Positions 53,285 through 63,302 are shown, counted from the stretch's first letter. The stretch is DNA of 64,000 bases from an uncultured Cetobacterium sp. (GCA_949293295.1 CASFCG010000024.1:30566-94565); one strand, 5' to 3'. Numbers and translations are program-made. Notes: a model not told the origin generated them from the sequence alone.

Positions 53285-54505
53285 ATGTCAGGTAAGCATT
53301 GTTCATTTTGTGGAAGAGGACAGCATGAGGTCGAAAAGCTTTTTTCAGGGATAGATGGGGCGTACATATGTGATGAGTGTATAGACACTTGTAGCGAGTT
53401 GTTGGGAGAGTACGAGATTAAAAGAAGTGAGAAAGAGTTTGAGAGTAATTTAGAAAAATTGGAGATTCCAACACCAAAAGAGATAAAAGCTAGATTGGAT
53501 GAATATGTTATTGGACAAAATGATGCCAAAAAAGTTTTGGCAGTTTCAGTCTATAATCATTATAAAAGAATAATGCATCGTGATAGAGGGAATAAAGATG
53601 TGGAGATTCAAAAATCAAATGTATTATTAATAGGACCAACAGGCTCCGGAAAAACTTTACTAGCTCAGACACTAGCAAGAGCTTTGCATGTTCCTTTTGC
53701 TATTGCGGATGCAACAACTCTAACGGAAGCAGGATATGTTGGGGATGATGTTGAAAATGTGTTGGTAAGATTGCTACAAGCGGCTGATTATGATGTAGAA
53801 GCCGCAGAAAGAGGTATAATATATATTGATGAAATAGATAAAATAGCAAGGAAATCAGAAAATATGTCTATAACGAGAGATGTTTCAGGAGAGGGGGTAC
53901 AGCAATCCCTATTGAAAATAATCGAGGGGACAAAGTCCCAAGTTCCACCACAAGGTGGAAGAAAACATCCGAATCAAGAGTTAATAGAGATTGATACAAC
54001 AAACATACTTTTTATTGTTGGAGGAGCTTTTGAGGGATTAGAAAAGGTTATAAAATCGAGAACTAATAAAAAGACATTAGGTTTTGGGTCGGATAGTGTT
54101 GAATTAAATGATGATGAAAACTTATCGAAAGTTTTACCAGAAGATTTAGTTAAACAAGGAATAATACCAGAATTAATAGGAAGACTACCAATTGTTTCAA
54201 CTTTATCTATGTTAGATAAAGAGGCTCTTGTGAAAATTTTGAAAGAGCCAAAAAATGCAATTACAAAGCAGTATAAAAAGTTTTTTGAGATGGAAGATGT
54301 TGAATTAGAATTTGAAGATGAGGCATTGGATGAGATTGCAACTTTAGCTCTAAAAAGAAAGATAGGAGCTAGAGGTTTGAGGTCTATAATTGAAAATCTA
54401 ATGATGGATTTAATGTACGAGACGCCATCAGATAGAACAATTAAAAAAATAACTGTAACGAAAGAGGCATTACAAAATCCAAGTGAAATAAAGATAGAAC
54501 GTTAA
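53285..54505 (+). CDS. clpX: ATP-dependent Clp protease, ATPase subunit ClpX
   Basis: AAA+ unfoldase that feeds ClpP. 406 residues: N-terminal zinc-binding domain with four Cys ([17 protein letters not shown], then [10 protein letters not shown]). Walker A is [18 protein letters not shown], pore loop [10 protein letters not shown], Walker [11 protein letters not shown], the IGF-type ClpP loop is visible as KTLGFGSD, and sensor 2 is [13 protein letters not shown] after GGGAGG. Lon follows 13 bases later. Confidence 0.97.
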   Translation: MSGKHCSFCGRGQHEVEKLFSGIDGAYICDECIDTCSELLGEYEIKRSEKEFESNLEKLEIPTPKEIKARLDEYVIGQNDAKKVLAVSVYNHYKRIMHRDRGNKDVEIQKSNVLLIGPTGSGKTLLAQTLARALHVPFAIADATTLTEAGYVGDDVENVLVRLLQAADYDVEAAERGIIYIDEIDKIARKSENMSITRDVSGEGVQQSLLKIIEGTKSQVPPQGGRKHPNQELIEIDTTNILFIVGGAFEGLEKVIKSRTNKKTLGFGSDSVELNDDENLSKVLPEDLVKQGIIPELIGRLPIVSTLSMLDKEALVKILKEPKNAITKQYKKFFEMEDVELEFEDEALDEIATLALKRKIGARGLRSIIENLMMDLMYETPSDRTIKKITVTKEALQNPSEIKIER

Positions 54506-54518
54506 GGAGTGAGAGATT

Positions 54519-56825
54519 ATGAATAGATTACCTTTTTTGCCTACTAGAGATTTAGTACTTTTTCCAAGTAACGTGTCTCCTATCTATGTTGGTAGAGAAA
54601 AAAGTATAAAAACTTTAGATGAAGCATTGAAGACAAATAACAGGTTGATTTTAAGTTCTCAGAAAAATTCATTGGAAGAAAATCCAAATCTACCTAATGG
54701 AGTGTATAAGATAGGTGTAATAGCAACAGTAATTCAATCTATTTCACTACCAAATAATAATTTAAAAGTTTTGATAGATGTTGAAAATAGAGTTTTAATA
54801 GATGATATATATGAGGTAGATGGAGTTATTTATTCAGAATATAGAGTTATCACTTCAGAGGAGCAAAGAACACCTGAATTAGTAGCTTTAAAAAAACGAG
54901 CAATATCTTTATATGAAAGATATTGTACTTTAACAAATCAGATAAATGCAGATATTATAATCAAACTAAAAAATTACAAAAAGATTGAAAAGGTTTTTGA
55001 TTGTATAGCTTTTAATATCAATACAGATGAGATTGTGAAGATAAATCTTTTGGAAACATTAGATATTAGTGAAAGAGGGTTTAAACTTTTAGAGGTGTTA
55101 TCAAATGAGATTGAGATTGCTGAGTTGGAGCAAAAAGTCGACCAGAAGGTAAAGGATAAAATAAATGAAAGTCAAAAGAATTATTTCATAAAGGAAAAAA
55201 TAAACACATTAAAAGAGGAGCTTGGAAAAAATGGAGGTGGTGATGAAGAACTAGATGATTTATACGAAAAAATAAAGAAAACTAAGCTTCCAAAGGATGT
55301 AAAACAAAAAATTGATAATGAGATGAAAAAACTTTCCAAAATGATGTCTTTTTCGGCGGAAGCGACAGTATTGAGAAGTTACATAGAGACTATATTGGAG
55401 CTTCCATGGGGGAAATATTCTAAAGAGAAAGTTGATTTAAAGAAAGCTCATACTGTTCTAGAGAAAGAGCATTACGGATTAAAAGAGGTAAAAGAAAAGA
55501 TATTAGATTATTTAGCAGTGAAAAAACTAAATCCAAATCTAAAAGGAACTATTTTGTGTTTAGCTGGACCGCCAGGAGTGGGAAAAACCTCTTTAGCTAA
55601 ATCAGTAGCAGAGGCATTAGGAAGAAAATTTGTCAGAATTTCATTAGGCGGGGTTAGAGATGAAGCTGAAATAAGAGGACACAGAAGAACTTATATCGGT
55701 TCAATGCCAGGAAAAATTATAAAAGCTATAAAATCAGCTGGAAGTTTAAATCCACTGATTCTGTTGGATGAAATAGATAAAATGTCAAGTGATTTTAAAG
55801 GAGACCCAGCTTCTGCAATGTTGGAAGTGTTAGATCCAGAACAAAATAAACACTTTGAAGACCATTATTTGGATATGCCGTTTGATTTATCAAAAGTGTT
55901 TTTCATTGCTACAGCCAATGATTTGAGAACGATTCCAGCTCCTTTAAGAGATAGAATGGATATAATAACATTGTCATCATATACAGAGTTTGAAAAATTG
56001 CATATAGCAAATAAATATCTGATAAAAGAGGCTAAAAAAGAAGCTGGACTGGAAAAATATAAAATAACTATTTCTGATAAAACTATTTTGAAAATTATAA
56101 ATGAGTATACAAGAGAAGCAGGTGTCAGAAATTTAAAAAGAGAGATTTCTACGATATTTAAAAAGGTCGCAAGGAATGTATTAGAAAATGAGAAGGAGTC
56201 TGTAACAATATCAACTAAGAATCTTGAAACATATTTAGGGATTCCTAAATTTAGACCAGAAAAGACAAAAAAAGGAAAAGCTAAGATAGGAGTTGTGAAT
56301 GGAATGGCTTGGACCTCTGTGGGTGGGATGACTTTGGATGTACAAGGAGTTTTAATTCCAGGAAAAGGAAATTTACAGCTTACAGGAACTCTAGGAAATG
56401 TGATGAAAGAATCAGCAATGGTCGCTTTTACCTATTTAAAATCAAATTTAGAAAAATATAAAATAGATTCTAAAATTTTCGAAACTAAAGATGTCCATCT
56501 TCATTTTCCAGATGGAGCGACTCCAAAAGATGGACCATCCGCAGGAACAGCCATCACAACAACAATTTTATCAGTATTAACACAGAAAAAGGTAAAACAA
56601 GACTTTGCAATGACTGGAGAGATAACGATAACAGGAGATGTCTTAGCTGTTGGTGGAATAAAAGAGAAAGTTATTGGAGCACATAGAAGCGGGATTACTA
56701 ATCTGATTCTTCCAAAAGAGAATAAAGCAGATGCAGCGGAGATTCCAGAAGAGGTAAGAGAAAAAATAACAATTCATTTTGCAGAGATTTATGATGATGT
56801 TGAAAAGTTAGTATTTGAAAACTAA
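54519..56825 (+). CDS. lon: ATP-dependent protease Lon
   Basis: Single-chain AAA+ serine protease for misfolded and regulatory proteins. 768 residues: N-terminal substrate-binding domain (about 1-200), coiled coil, ATPase domain with LAGPPGVGKTSLAKSVAEAL and IDKMSSDFKGDPASAMLEV. The protease domain has the Ser-Lys dyad (DGPSAGTAITTTIL and the Lys of GGIKEKVIGAHRSGI). Bacterial LonA type. ATG with GGAGTGAGAG upstream. engB follows after 16 bases. Confidence 0.97.
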   Translation: MNRLPFLPTRDLVLFPSNVSPIYVGREKSIKTLDEALKTNNRLILSSQKNSLEENPNLPNGVYKIGVIATVIQSISLPNNNLKVLIDVENRVLIDDIYEVDGVIYSEYRVITSEEQRTPELVALKKRAISLYERYCTLTNQINADIIIKLKNYKKIEKVFDCIAFNINTDEIVKINLLETLDISERGFKLLEVLSNEIEIAELEQKVDQKVKDKINESQKNYFIKEKINTLKEELGKNGGGDEELDDLYEKIKKTKLPKDVKQKIDNEMKKLSKMMSFSAEATVLRSYIETILELPWGKYSKEKVDLKKAHTVLEKEHYGLKEVKEKILDYLAVKKLNPNLKGTILCLAGPPGVGKTSLAKSVAEALGRKFVRISLGGVRDEAEIRGHRRTYIGSMPGKIIKAIKSAGSLNPLILLDEIDKMSSDFKGDPASAMLEVLDPEQNKHFEDHYLDMPFDLSKVFFIATANDLRTIPAPLRDRMDIITLSSYTEFEKLHIANKYLIKEAKKEAGLEKYKITISDKTILKIINEYTREAGVRNLKREISTIFKKVARNVLENEKESVTISTKNLETYLGIPKFRPEKTKKGKAKIGVVNGMAWTSVGGMTLDVQGVLIPGKGNLQLTGTLGNVMKESAMVAFTYLKSNLEKYKIDSKIFETKDVHLHFPDGATPKDGPSAGTAITTTILSVLTQKKVKQDFAMTGEITITGDVLAVGGIKEKVIGAHRSGITNLILPKENKADAAEIPEEVREKITIHFAEIYDDVEKLVFEN

Positions 56826-56841
56826 TGAAAAGAGGTAAAAT

Positions 56842-57432
56842 ATGAGAATAAAACAAGCTGATTTTATAAAATCATCTGTTTTTGAAAAGGATTATCCAGA
56901 AGAATTGGGGAAAATTGAATTTGCTTTTGTAGGAAGGTCAAATGTGGGAAAATCCTCTCTGATTAATAGTTTAACAGGAAGAAATAAGTTGGCTAAAACG
57001 AGTAAAACACCTGGAAGAACGCAATTAATAAATTATTTTCTGATAAATAAAGAGTTTTATTTTGTAGATTTGCCGGGCTATGGATTTGCAAAGGTTCCTA
57101 AAGAGATGAAAAAGGAATGGGGTAAAACAATGGAGAGGTACTTGATGAGCTCTAGAAAAAAACTGGTTTTTGTGTTGTTAGATATAAGAAGAGTTCCGAG
57201 TAACGAGGATTTAGATATGTTAAATTGGTTGGAGCATTTTGGAACGCCGTTTAAAATAATTTTTACAAAGATTGATAAAGTTTCGAATAATGAGAAATTT
57301 AAGGCTTTAAAAGAGATAAGGACAAAGTTAGAATTTAGGAATGAAGATGTATTTTTTCATTCCTCTCTAAATAATAGCGGAAAAGAAGAGATATTAAACT
57401 ATTTAGAAGAGTGTTTAAAGATAGAGGTATAG
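56842..57432 (+). CDS. engB: Ribosome biogenesis GTPase EngB (YihA/YsxC)
   Basis: Small GTPase for 50S assembly. 196 residues: G1 GRSNVGKSSLINSLTG, G2 TPGRTQ, G3 DLPGYGFA (VDLPGYGFAKVP), G4 TKID and a C-terminal basic end. The order lon-engB is also found in Bacillus (lonA-ysxC), which supports orthology. ATG after AGAGG. valS follows after 13 bases. Confidence 0.95.
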   Translation: MRIKQADFIKSSVFEKDYPEELGKIEFAFVGRSNVGKSSLINSLTGRNKLAKTSKTPGRTQLINYFLINKEFYFVDLPGYGFAKVPKEMKKEWGKTMERYLMSSRKKLVFVLLDIRRVPSNEDLDMLNWLEHFGTPFKIIFTKIDKVSNNEKFKALKEIRTKLEFRNEDVFFHSSLNNSGKEEILNYLEECLKIEV

Positions 57433-57445
57433 GAGGAAAGAAAAA

Positions 57446-60106
57446 ATGAAAGAGTTAGCAACAACCTACTCTCCTTTAGAGATAGAAGAAAAGTGGTATA
57501 AATTTTGGGAGGATTCCAAATTTTTTGCCGCGACTTTAGATGATAATAAAAATAGCTATTCAATAGTTATTCCACCGCCAAATGTAACTGGAATTCTTCA
57601 TATGGGACATATTTTAGATAATAGTATTCAGGATGTTTTAATAAGATATAAGAGGATGAGTGGATATAATACACTTTGGATGCCAGGAACGGACCATGCA
57701 GGGATAGCGACACAGAACAAAGTTGAAAGAAAATTGGCTGATGAAGGTTTAACAAAAGAGGATATCGGAAGAGATGAATTTATCAAAAGAGTTTGGGAGT
57801 GGAAAGAGAAATACGGAAGTGTCATAACTACTCAATTAAGAAAAATTGGTGCTTCGTTAGATTGGGATAGAGAAAGATTTACGATGGATGAGGGATTGTC
57901 TGATGCGGTAAGAGAGATATTTGTTAAGTTGTATAATGATAGTTTGATTTATCAAGGAGAATATATAGTAAATTGGTGCCCAAGATGTGGGACTGCTCTT
58001 GCTGATGATGAAGTTGAACATGAGGAAAAGTCGGGTTCGCTATGGCACATAAAATATCAAATTAAAGATTCTGACGAGTTTTTAATAATTGCAACGACTA
58101 GACCAGAAACGATGCTTGCAGATGTGGCTGTTGCAGTAAATCCAAATGATAACAGATATTCTCATTTAATTGGAAAAAGTGTTATTTTACCTATTGTTGG
58201 GAGAGAGATTCCAGTTATTGGTGATGAGTATGTCGATATGGAGTTTGGAACAGGTGGATTGAAAATAACTCCGGCTCATGACCCAAATGATTTTGCTTTA
58301 GGACAGAAACATAATCTTCCAGTTATAAATATGATGACTCCAGATGGAAAGGTAGTAGAGGAATATAAGGAATATAGCGGATTGGATAGATTTGAAGCTA
58401 GAAAAAAAATTATTTTCGACTTAGAGCAGAAAGGGTGTCTAATAAAAGTTGAAACTCATTCACACAATGTTGGAGGATGTTATAGATGTAGTACAGTTGT
58501 AGAACCTAGGGTTTCGAAGCAGTGGTTTGTAAAAATGGAGCCTCTTGCAAAAAGAGCTTTAGAAGTTGTTAGAACTGGAAAAATAAAAATAATGCCAAAG
58601 AGATGGGAGAAAGTCTACTATAATTGGCTTGAAAATATAAGAGATTGGTGTATTTCAAGACAGATATGGTGGGGTCATAGGATACCAGCTTGGTATGGAC
58701 CAGATAATTATATTTTTGTTGCTAAATCTGAAAAAGAGGCGTTGGAAAAAGCAAAAATATATTATGGAAAAGAGGTTGAATTAATTCAAGAAACAGATGT
58801 TTTAGATACATGGTTTTCATCAGCATTGTGGCCGTTTTCGACAATGGGTTGGCCAGAAAAAACAAAGGAGTTATCTAAATTCTATCCAACTTCTACATTA
58901 GTAACGGGAGCAGATATACTGTTTTTCTGGGTTGCTAGGATGATAATGTTTGGATTGTATGCGATGGATGAAATTCCATTCAACAATGTGTTTTTACATG
59001 GAATTGTGAGAGATGAGATAGGAAGAAAGATGTCTAAGTCTTTAGGAAATTCGCCAGACCCTTTAAATTTAATACAAGAATATGGAGCGGATGCAATAAG
59101 ATTCACGATGTTATACAATACTTCTCAAGGTCAAGATGTACATTTTTCAGAAAAACTAATAGAGATGGGAAGAAATTTTGCGAATAAAATTTGGAATGTT
59201 TCAAGATTTGTTTTGATGAATTTAGAAGATTTTGAAATAACTTCTTTTAATGAGGGAAGAGCGGAGTATGAATTGGTTGATAGGTGGATATTCTCTAGAT
59301 TAAATAAAACTTCTAAAGAGGTTGCAGAAAAATTAGAAAAATTCCAACTTGATGAGGCTGCAAAATCAATTTATGAGTTTATTAGAGGAGATTTCTGTGA
59401 TTGGTATGTAGAACTAGCAAAGGTTAGGCTGTATAATAAAGAGGAAAGCAATGAAAATTCAAGAAGAACAGCACAATATGTATTGTCAACTGTTTTAGAA
59501 AAGAGCTTGAAGTTATTACATCCATTTATGCCGTTTATAACAGAGGAGATTTGGCAAAAAGTTAAGACTGAAGGGGAAACAATAATGCTTTCAAAATATC
59601 CAACTTGTGATGAAACTTTAATAAATGATGAGGATGAAAAGGCATTTGAGTATATTCAGGGATTGATATCAGCTCTTAGAAATATTAGAGCGGAAAGAGG
59701 GATTTCACCAGCGAAAGAAGCTAAAGTTGTAATTAGAACTTCTGATTCTATGGAGTTAAAAACGTTGAAAGAAAATGAGCTGTTTATAACTAAACTAGCA
59801 AAAATAGAGAGGTTGACAGTGGGAGCGGATGTTGCTTCTCCTGAACAGAGTGGATTTAGAGTAAATGGAAATTCAGAAGTATATATGATTTTAACAGGGC
59901 TTCTAAATACAGAGGTAGAGATTAAGAAGATTCAGGAACAAATTGAAAAAGTAAAAAAAGAGCTAGATAAGGTTAATGCTAAGTTATCAGATGAAAGATT
60001 TACCTCAAAAGCTCCAGCTCATATATTAGAGAGAGAGCAAAGAATTCAAAAAGAGTTTCAAGATAAGTATAATAAATTAATGGAAAATCTGAAAAGTTTT
60101 CAATAA
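57446..60106 (+). CDS. valS: Valyl-tRNA synthetase
   Basis: Class I synthetase, charges tRNA-Val (one tRNA-Val gene is at 16306). 886 residues: HIGH-type GILHMGHILDNSIQD, an editing (CP1) domain with TTRPETMLADVAVAV and GLKITPAHDPNDF, two Cys pairs (NWCPRCGTAL, GGCYRCSTVV) for zinc, and the KMSKS motif GRKMSKSLGNSPDPL. A C-terminal anticodon domain and coiled-coil arm (VEIKKIQEQIEKVKKELDKV) follow. AGGAGG before the ATG. Terminator follows. Confidence 0.97.
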   Translation: MKELATTYSPLEIEEKWYKFWEDSKFFAATLDDNKNSYSIVIPPPNVTGILHMGHILDNSIQDVLIRYKRMSGYNTLWMPGTDHAGIATQNKVERKLADEGLTKEDIGRDEFIKRVWEWKEKYGSVITTQLRKIGASLDWDRERFTMDEGLSDAVREIFVKLYNDSLIYQGEYIVNWCPRCGTALADDEVEHEEKSGSLWHIKYQIKDSDEFLIIATTRPETMLADVAVAVNPNDNRYSHLIGKSVILPIVGREIPVIGDEYVDMEFGTGGLKITPAHDPNDFALGQKHNLPVINMMTPDGKVVEEYKEYSGLDRFEARKKIIFDLEQKGCLIKVETHSHNVGGCYRCSTVVEPRVSKQWFVKMEPLAKRALEVVRTGKIKIMPKRWEKVYYNWLENIRDWCISRQIWWGHRIPAWYGPDNYIFVAKSEKEALEKAKIYYGKEVELIQETDVLDTWFSSALWPFSTMGWPEKTKELSKFYPTSTLVTGADILFFWVARMIMFGLYAMDEIPFNNVFLHGIVRDEIGRKMSKSLGNSPDPLNLIQEYGADAIRFTMLYNTSQGQDVHFSEKLIEMGRNFANKIWNVSRFVLMNLEDFEITSFNEGRAEYELVDRWIFSRLNKTSKEVAEKLEKFQLDEAAKSIYEFIRGDFCDWYVELAKVRLYNKEESNENSRRTAQYVLSTVLEKSLKLLHPFMPFITEEIWQKVKTEGETIMLSKYPTCDETLINDEDEKAFEYIQGLISALRNIRAERGISPAKEAKVVIRTSDSMELKTLKENELFITKLAKIERLTVGADVASPEQSGFRVNGNSEVYMILTGLLNTEVEIKKIQEQIEKVKKELDKVNAKLSDERFTSKAPAHILEREQRIQKEFQDKYNKLMENLKSFQ

Positions 60107-60110
60107 AAGG

Positions 60111-60136
60111 TAGCAGTAGAGATACTGCTATTTTTT
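60111..60136 (+). terminator. Terminator after valS
   Basis: An 8-bp stem TAGCAGTA/TACTGCTA with loop GAGA, followed by six T. Ends the tig-clpPX-lon-engB-valS region. Confidence 0.9.
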
Positions 60137-60147
60137 GATAAAATTAC

Positions 60148-60178
60148 TTGACTTAAAGTTAACTTTAAGTGATAAAAT
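60148..60178 (+). promoter_or_regulatory. MerR-type promoter and operator
   Basis: -35 TTGACT (60148-60153), 19-base spacer, -10 TAAAAT (60173-60178). The spacer holds the perfect palindrome CTTAAAGTTAACTTTAAG (60152-60169). An over-long spacer with a dyad centred in it is the hallmark of promoters that MerR-family activators twist into shape, so the following regulator probably controls its own operon. Confidence 0.85.
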
Positions 60179-60194
60179 TGATTTGGAGGTGCTT

Positions 60195-60560
60195 ATGAAA
60201 CACTATTCGATATCAGATATTAGTAAAATGTTTGGAATAAATCCGTCTAAGATACGTTATTATGAAACTGTTGGAATAATTCCAAAGATTAAAAAAAAGA
60301 ATAATAAACGTTATTTTACAGAAGAGAATTTGGAGTTTATCAAGGTTATTTTTTGTTTAAAAAAAACTGGAATGTCTTTAGTAAAAATAAAAGAGTATGT
60401 TGATTTATGTAAAATTGGAAATGATTCTATTGAAAAAAGATATGAGATTATTTTAAATCAAAAAAATGATATAATTAAACAGATTGAAGAGCTAAAAGAG
60501 TGTTTAAATTTTATAAAATATAAAGAAAAATTATATCAAGAGATGATGGAGGTAGAATAA
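60195..60560 (+). CDS. MerR family transcriptional regulator (AdhR-like)
   Basis: 121-residue DNA-binding regulator. N-terminal winged helix-turn-helix (MKHYSISDISKMFGINPSKI, RYYETVGIIPKI), then LEFIKVIFCLKKTGMSLVKIKEYVDL and a C-terminal dimerisation coiled coil (about 80-115). The LKKTGMSLVKIKEYV pattern and the Cys before it resemble the aldehyde-responsive AdhR group. The start is ATG five bases after GGAGG; an upstream in-frame start lies in the promoter and is rejected. Its gene ends one base before the DXS-like gene, so both form an operon. Confidence 0.85.
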   Translation: MKHYSISDISKMFGINPSKIRYYETVGIIPKIKKKNNKRYFTEENLEFIKVIFCLKKTGMSLVKIKEYVDLCKIGNDSIEKRYEIILNQKNDIIKQIEELKECLNFIKYKEKLYQEMMEVE

Positions 60561-60561
60561 G

Positions 60562-62298
60562 GTGTTAGAAAAAATTATGAGTCCGCAGGATTTAAAAAAA
60601 TTAACAACAGATGAGCTAAATATTTTAGCTCAAGAGATAAGAGAAGCTATTGTATATAGAACAAGTAGAATTGGAGGACATACTGGACCAAATTTGGCAG
60701 TTGTCGAGATGTCAATAGCTCTTCACTATGTTTTTAACTCTCCAATAGATAAAATCATATGGGATGTTTCACATCAGTCATATCCTCATAAAATTATTAC
60801 TGGAAGAAAAGAGGGTTTTTTAAATGAAGACAAGTTTTCATACACTTCTGGTTATACAGACCCTTTGGAGTCTGAACATGATTTTTTTAATATTGGGCAC
60901 ACTTCAACAAGTGTTTCATTAGCTTTGGGAATGGCAAAAGCTCGAGATTTGAAAGGGGAAAAAGAAAATATAATTGCAGTCATTGGGGATGGAAGTTTAT
61001 CAGGAGGACAAGCACTAGAAGCTATTGATTATGCAGGAGAGTATGAGAAAAATTTAATTATTGTTGTAAATGATAATAAATACAGTATAGCTCCAAATCA
61101 TGGTGGATTGTATAAATCACTTAAAGATTTAAGAGAAAGTAAAGGTGTCAGTGGCAATAATATTTTTACTGCTTTTGGATTAGAATATGTATATCTTGAT
61201 GAGGGACATGATATTAAAAAATTGATAGAGATTTTTGAGAAAGTAAAAGATACTAAGAAGCCAATTATAGTTCATATTAATACTACAAAGGGAAAAGGAA
61301 TTGATTTTATGGAGAAAGACCCTGAAAGATGGCATGCGGGTGCTCCTTATAATGAGAAAAATGGAGAGAGGGATATTAAACCAACAATAAATTTTATTGA
61401 AAAATCCTTTTTTGATTATTTAGATAATAACCCACAAGGATTAATATTAAATGCAGGAGTTCCAATGTCTATAGGATTTCATCCAGATGTGAGAGAAAAG
61501 TATAAAGAGCAGTTTGTAGATGTTGGAATAGCAGAAGAAACGGCAGTTGCTATGAGCAGTGGAGCAGCTAAAAATGGTATTAATCCAGTTGTTTCCACTT
61601 GGGCAACATTTTTTCAGCGAACATATGACCAGTTAAATCATGATGTGGCGTTAAATAATAATCCTGCTACAATAGTACTTCTTGGAGCTGGAGTTAATGG
61701 TCTGAACAGTAAAACTCATGTTGCACTGTGGGATATACAAATGATAGGGCATATACCAAATTTTGTGTATTTAGCTCCAACTACTCAAGAGGAGTATCAA
61801 GCAATGTTCAATTACGCCACAACACAGAGAAAAAATCCTGTTGCAATACGAGCACAATTTAATCTACCAGCAACAGGGATTAAAGATGAGACAGATTATT
61901 CAAAATTAAATAGATTTAAAGTGGTGAAAAAAGGTTCTAAAGTGGCGATAATTGCTATTGGTAACTTAATGGAAAGAGCTAAAAAACTATATGATTTAGT
62001 TAAGGAGAAAGATAATATTGAGATAACAATTATAAATCCTGTATATTTGAGTGGAATAGATAAAGAGTATTTAGATAGGATAGAGGATGAGCATAAACTT
62101 GTTATAACATTGGAGGATGGTGCGAAATATCAAGGATATGGAGTCAATATTGCAAGTTATCTAGGAAATAAAAATATTGATGTAATAAATCTGGGATTGG
62201 AAAAAGAGTTTTATGACAATTTTGACCCTGAGAAGCTTTTAGATGAAAATAATATGAGTGTAGAGTGTATGTATAAATTAGTAAAAAAATATTTGTAG
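60562..62298 (+). CDS. Divergent DXS-like thiamine-diphosphate enzyme
   Basis: 578 residues, transketolase fold of the 1-deoxyxylulose-5-phosphate synthase type but shorter (DXS about 620). TPP/Mg site: VIGDGSLSGG (about 140-149) to VVNDNKYSI. DXS-like parts: RIGGHTGPNLAVVEMSIALH, IIWDVSHQSYPHKIITGR, DFFNIGHTSTSVSLALGMA. The catalytic Glu is kept in VGIAEETAVAMSSG. In the usual DRAG-x-VGxDGxTHxG-xFD region only GAGVNGLNSKTHVALWD is seen, and the YPRG of the Arg loop is replaced (VAIRAQFNLP). Substrate use may thus differ from DXS. It is led by a MerR regulator. The start could be GTG at 60562. Confidence 0.75.
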   Translation: MLEKIMSPQDLKKLTTDELNILAQEIREAIVYRTSRIGGHTGPNLAVVEMSIALHYVFNSPIDKIIWDVSHQSYPHKIITGRKEGFLNEDKFSYTSGYTDPLESEHDFFNIGHTSTSVSLALGMAKARDLKGEKENIIAVIGDGSLSGGQALEAIDYAGEYEKNLIIVVNDNKYSIAPNHGGLYKSLKDLRESKGVSGNNIFTAFGLEYVYLDEGHDIKKLIEIFEKVKDTKKPIIVHINTTKGKGIDFMEKDPERWHAGAPYNEKNGERDIKPTINFIEKSFFDYLDNNPQGLILNAGVPMSIGFHPDVREKYKEQFVDVGIAEETAVAMSSGAAKNGINPVVSTWATFFQRTYDQLNHDVALNNNPATIVLLGAGVNGLNSKTHVALWDIQMIGHIPNFVYLAPTTQEEYQAMFNYATTQRKNPVAIRAQFNLPATGIKDETDYSKLNRFKVVKKGSKVAIIAIGNLMERAKKLYDLVKEKDNIEITIINPVYLSGIDKEYLDRIEDEHKLVITLEDGAKYQGYGVNIASYLGNKNIDVINLGLEKEFYDNFDPEKLLDENNMSVECMYKLVKKYL

Positions 62299-62312
62299 GA
62301 GTATGGATTGAT

Positions 62313-62352
62313 AAAAACTAGCAAAATATTTTTAGTATTTTGTTAGTTTTTT
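62313..62352 (+). terminator. Terminator after the DXS-like gene
   Basis: A 16-bp A/T-rich stem AAAAACTAGCAAAATA paired with TATTTTGTTAGTTTTT (one G-U), 7-base loop, ending in T-run. Fifteen bases after the stop. Confidence 0.85.
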
Positions 62353-62523
62353 ATAATTGTAATAAAATCTGATAAAATATTAAAATAACAGTTTAAATTA
62401 TATTTATAAGAGAAATTCTGTTTTTATTAGAAAAAAATACAAAATTTGTAATTTGTTAAATATAAGATTATTAGATAAATTTGAAAATTAACTCGGTAAA
62501 TAAACATTTAACTTTATTAGAAA
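62353..62523. other. Gene-free gap between convergent genes
   Basis: About 170 A/T-rich bases between two terminators. Nothing recognised. Confidence 0.6.
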
Positions 62524-62556
62524 AAAACTATTAAAGCAGATAGCTTTAATAGTTTT
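62524..62556 (-). terminator. Terminator of the secreted-protein gene
   Basis: A perfect 14-bp stem AAAACTATTAAAGC/GCTTTAATAGTTTT with loop TATCT (minus strand), followed on the minus strand by a T-run. It lies just after the stop at 62562. Confidence 0.88.
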
Positions 62557-62561
62557 TTAAA

Positions 62562-63302
62562 TTAAGCGTTAACAGTTACTAATATTCTAAGAGTTGATGA
62601 AACTGGTTTTCCTCCAAATAAAGCAGCTTCAATATAAGGTGCTTGTCCCTCTGAAGCATCTCCAGATGCGTAACTAGATTTTGATGCTGTTACTTCTAGA
62701 ACTCCATTTGTAGATGAAGCAAATTTAATTCCATTTGGAACTCTATAAGCATAAGTTAAATTTCCTTTAAATTGCCCTGTAGCTTTATCAAAAGATAGAT
62801 TGTATGCACCTGACATAGCATCTTTAATAGAGTTTAGAAGCTCATCAGCTGTTGCGTCATCTAATAGAGCAAGAGCTTCATATGTTACTCCACCATTTAC
62901 TCCAAAGTACGCTGTACTATATGCTGTTCTTGTTTTTTCAACATCTACTTTAAATTTAACAACATCTGTATCTAATAACTCTTCTGTTCCATTTTGGTCT
63001 CCGTTAACTCTTTTTACGTAGACTTTTGGATTTTCTGCTGAGAACACATTTTCTACTGCTTTTCTAGAGATAACGAAATCAGCTAAATCTAGTGTTTCAC
63101 CTGTTCCATCATAAGTTCCAGTTGTAGAAGAGAAAACAACATATTGAACTTGAGGAACAGCAGAAGTAATAGTTCCAGTAACTGCGATTGCTCCAGTCTC
63201 TCCAGTCATCCAAGTGTTAGTTTCATTAGTTGGTGTAGTTAAGTTAATAGCAGAAAAAGCCAAAGTTGACATAGCTGCTAATCCAAATAAAATCTTTTTC
63301 AT
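62562..63302 (-). CDS. Secreted protein of unknown function
   Basis: 246 residues. N-terminal signal peptide MKKILFGLAAMSTLAFSA with likely cleavage after Ala 18. The mature part is rich in Thr, Ser, Ala, Val and Asn and poor in Cys (none), with alternating hydrophobic residues that suggest beta strands, e.g. GEILD-like stretches and the end SSTLRILVTVNA. No lipobox, TM helix or sortase signal. It resembles pilin-like or surface-layer beta proteins in composition only. Single gene with own AGGAGG site and strong terminator, indicating high expression. I do not recognise the family. Confidence 0.7.
   Translation of the reverse strand: MKKILFGLAAMSTLAFSAINLTTPTNETNTWMTGETGAIAVTGTITSAVPQVQYVVFSSTTGTYDGTGETLDLADFVISRKAVENVFSAENPKVYVKRVNGDQNGTEELLDTDVVKFKVDVEKTRTAYSTAYFGVNGGVTYEALALLDDATADELLNSIKDAMSGAYNLSFDKATGQFKGNLTYAYRVPNGIKFASSTNGVLEVTASKSSYASGDASEGQAPYIEAALFGGKPVSSTLRILVTVNA

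Noticed and set aside
60135..60194. Longer start for the MerR regulator
   Set aside because: Those codons overlap the MerR-type promoter and the palindrome; GGAGG precedes the internal ATG.
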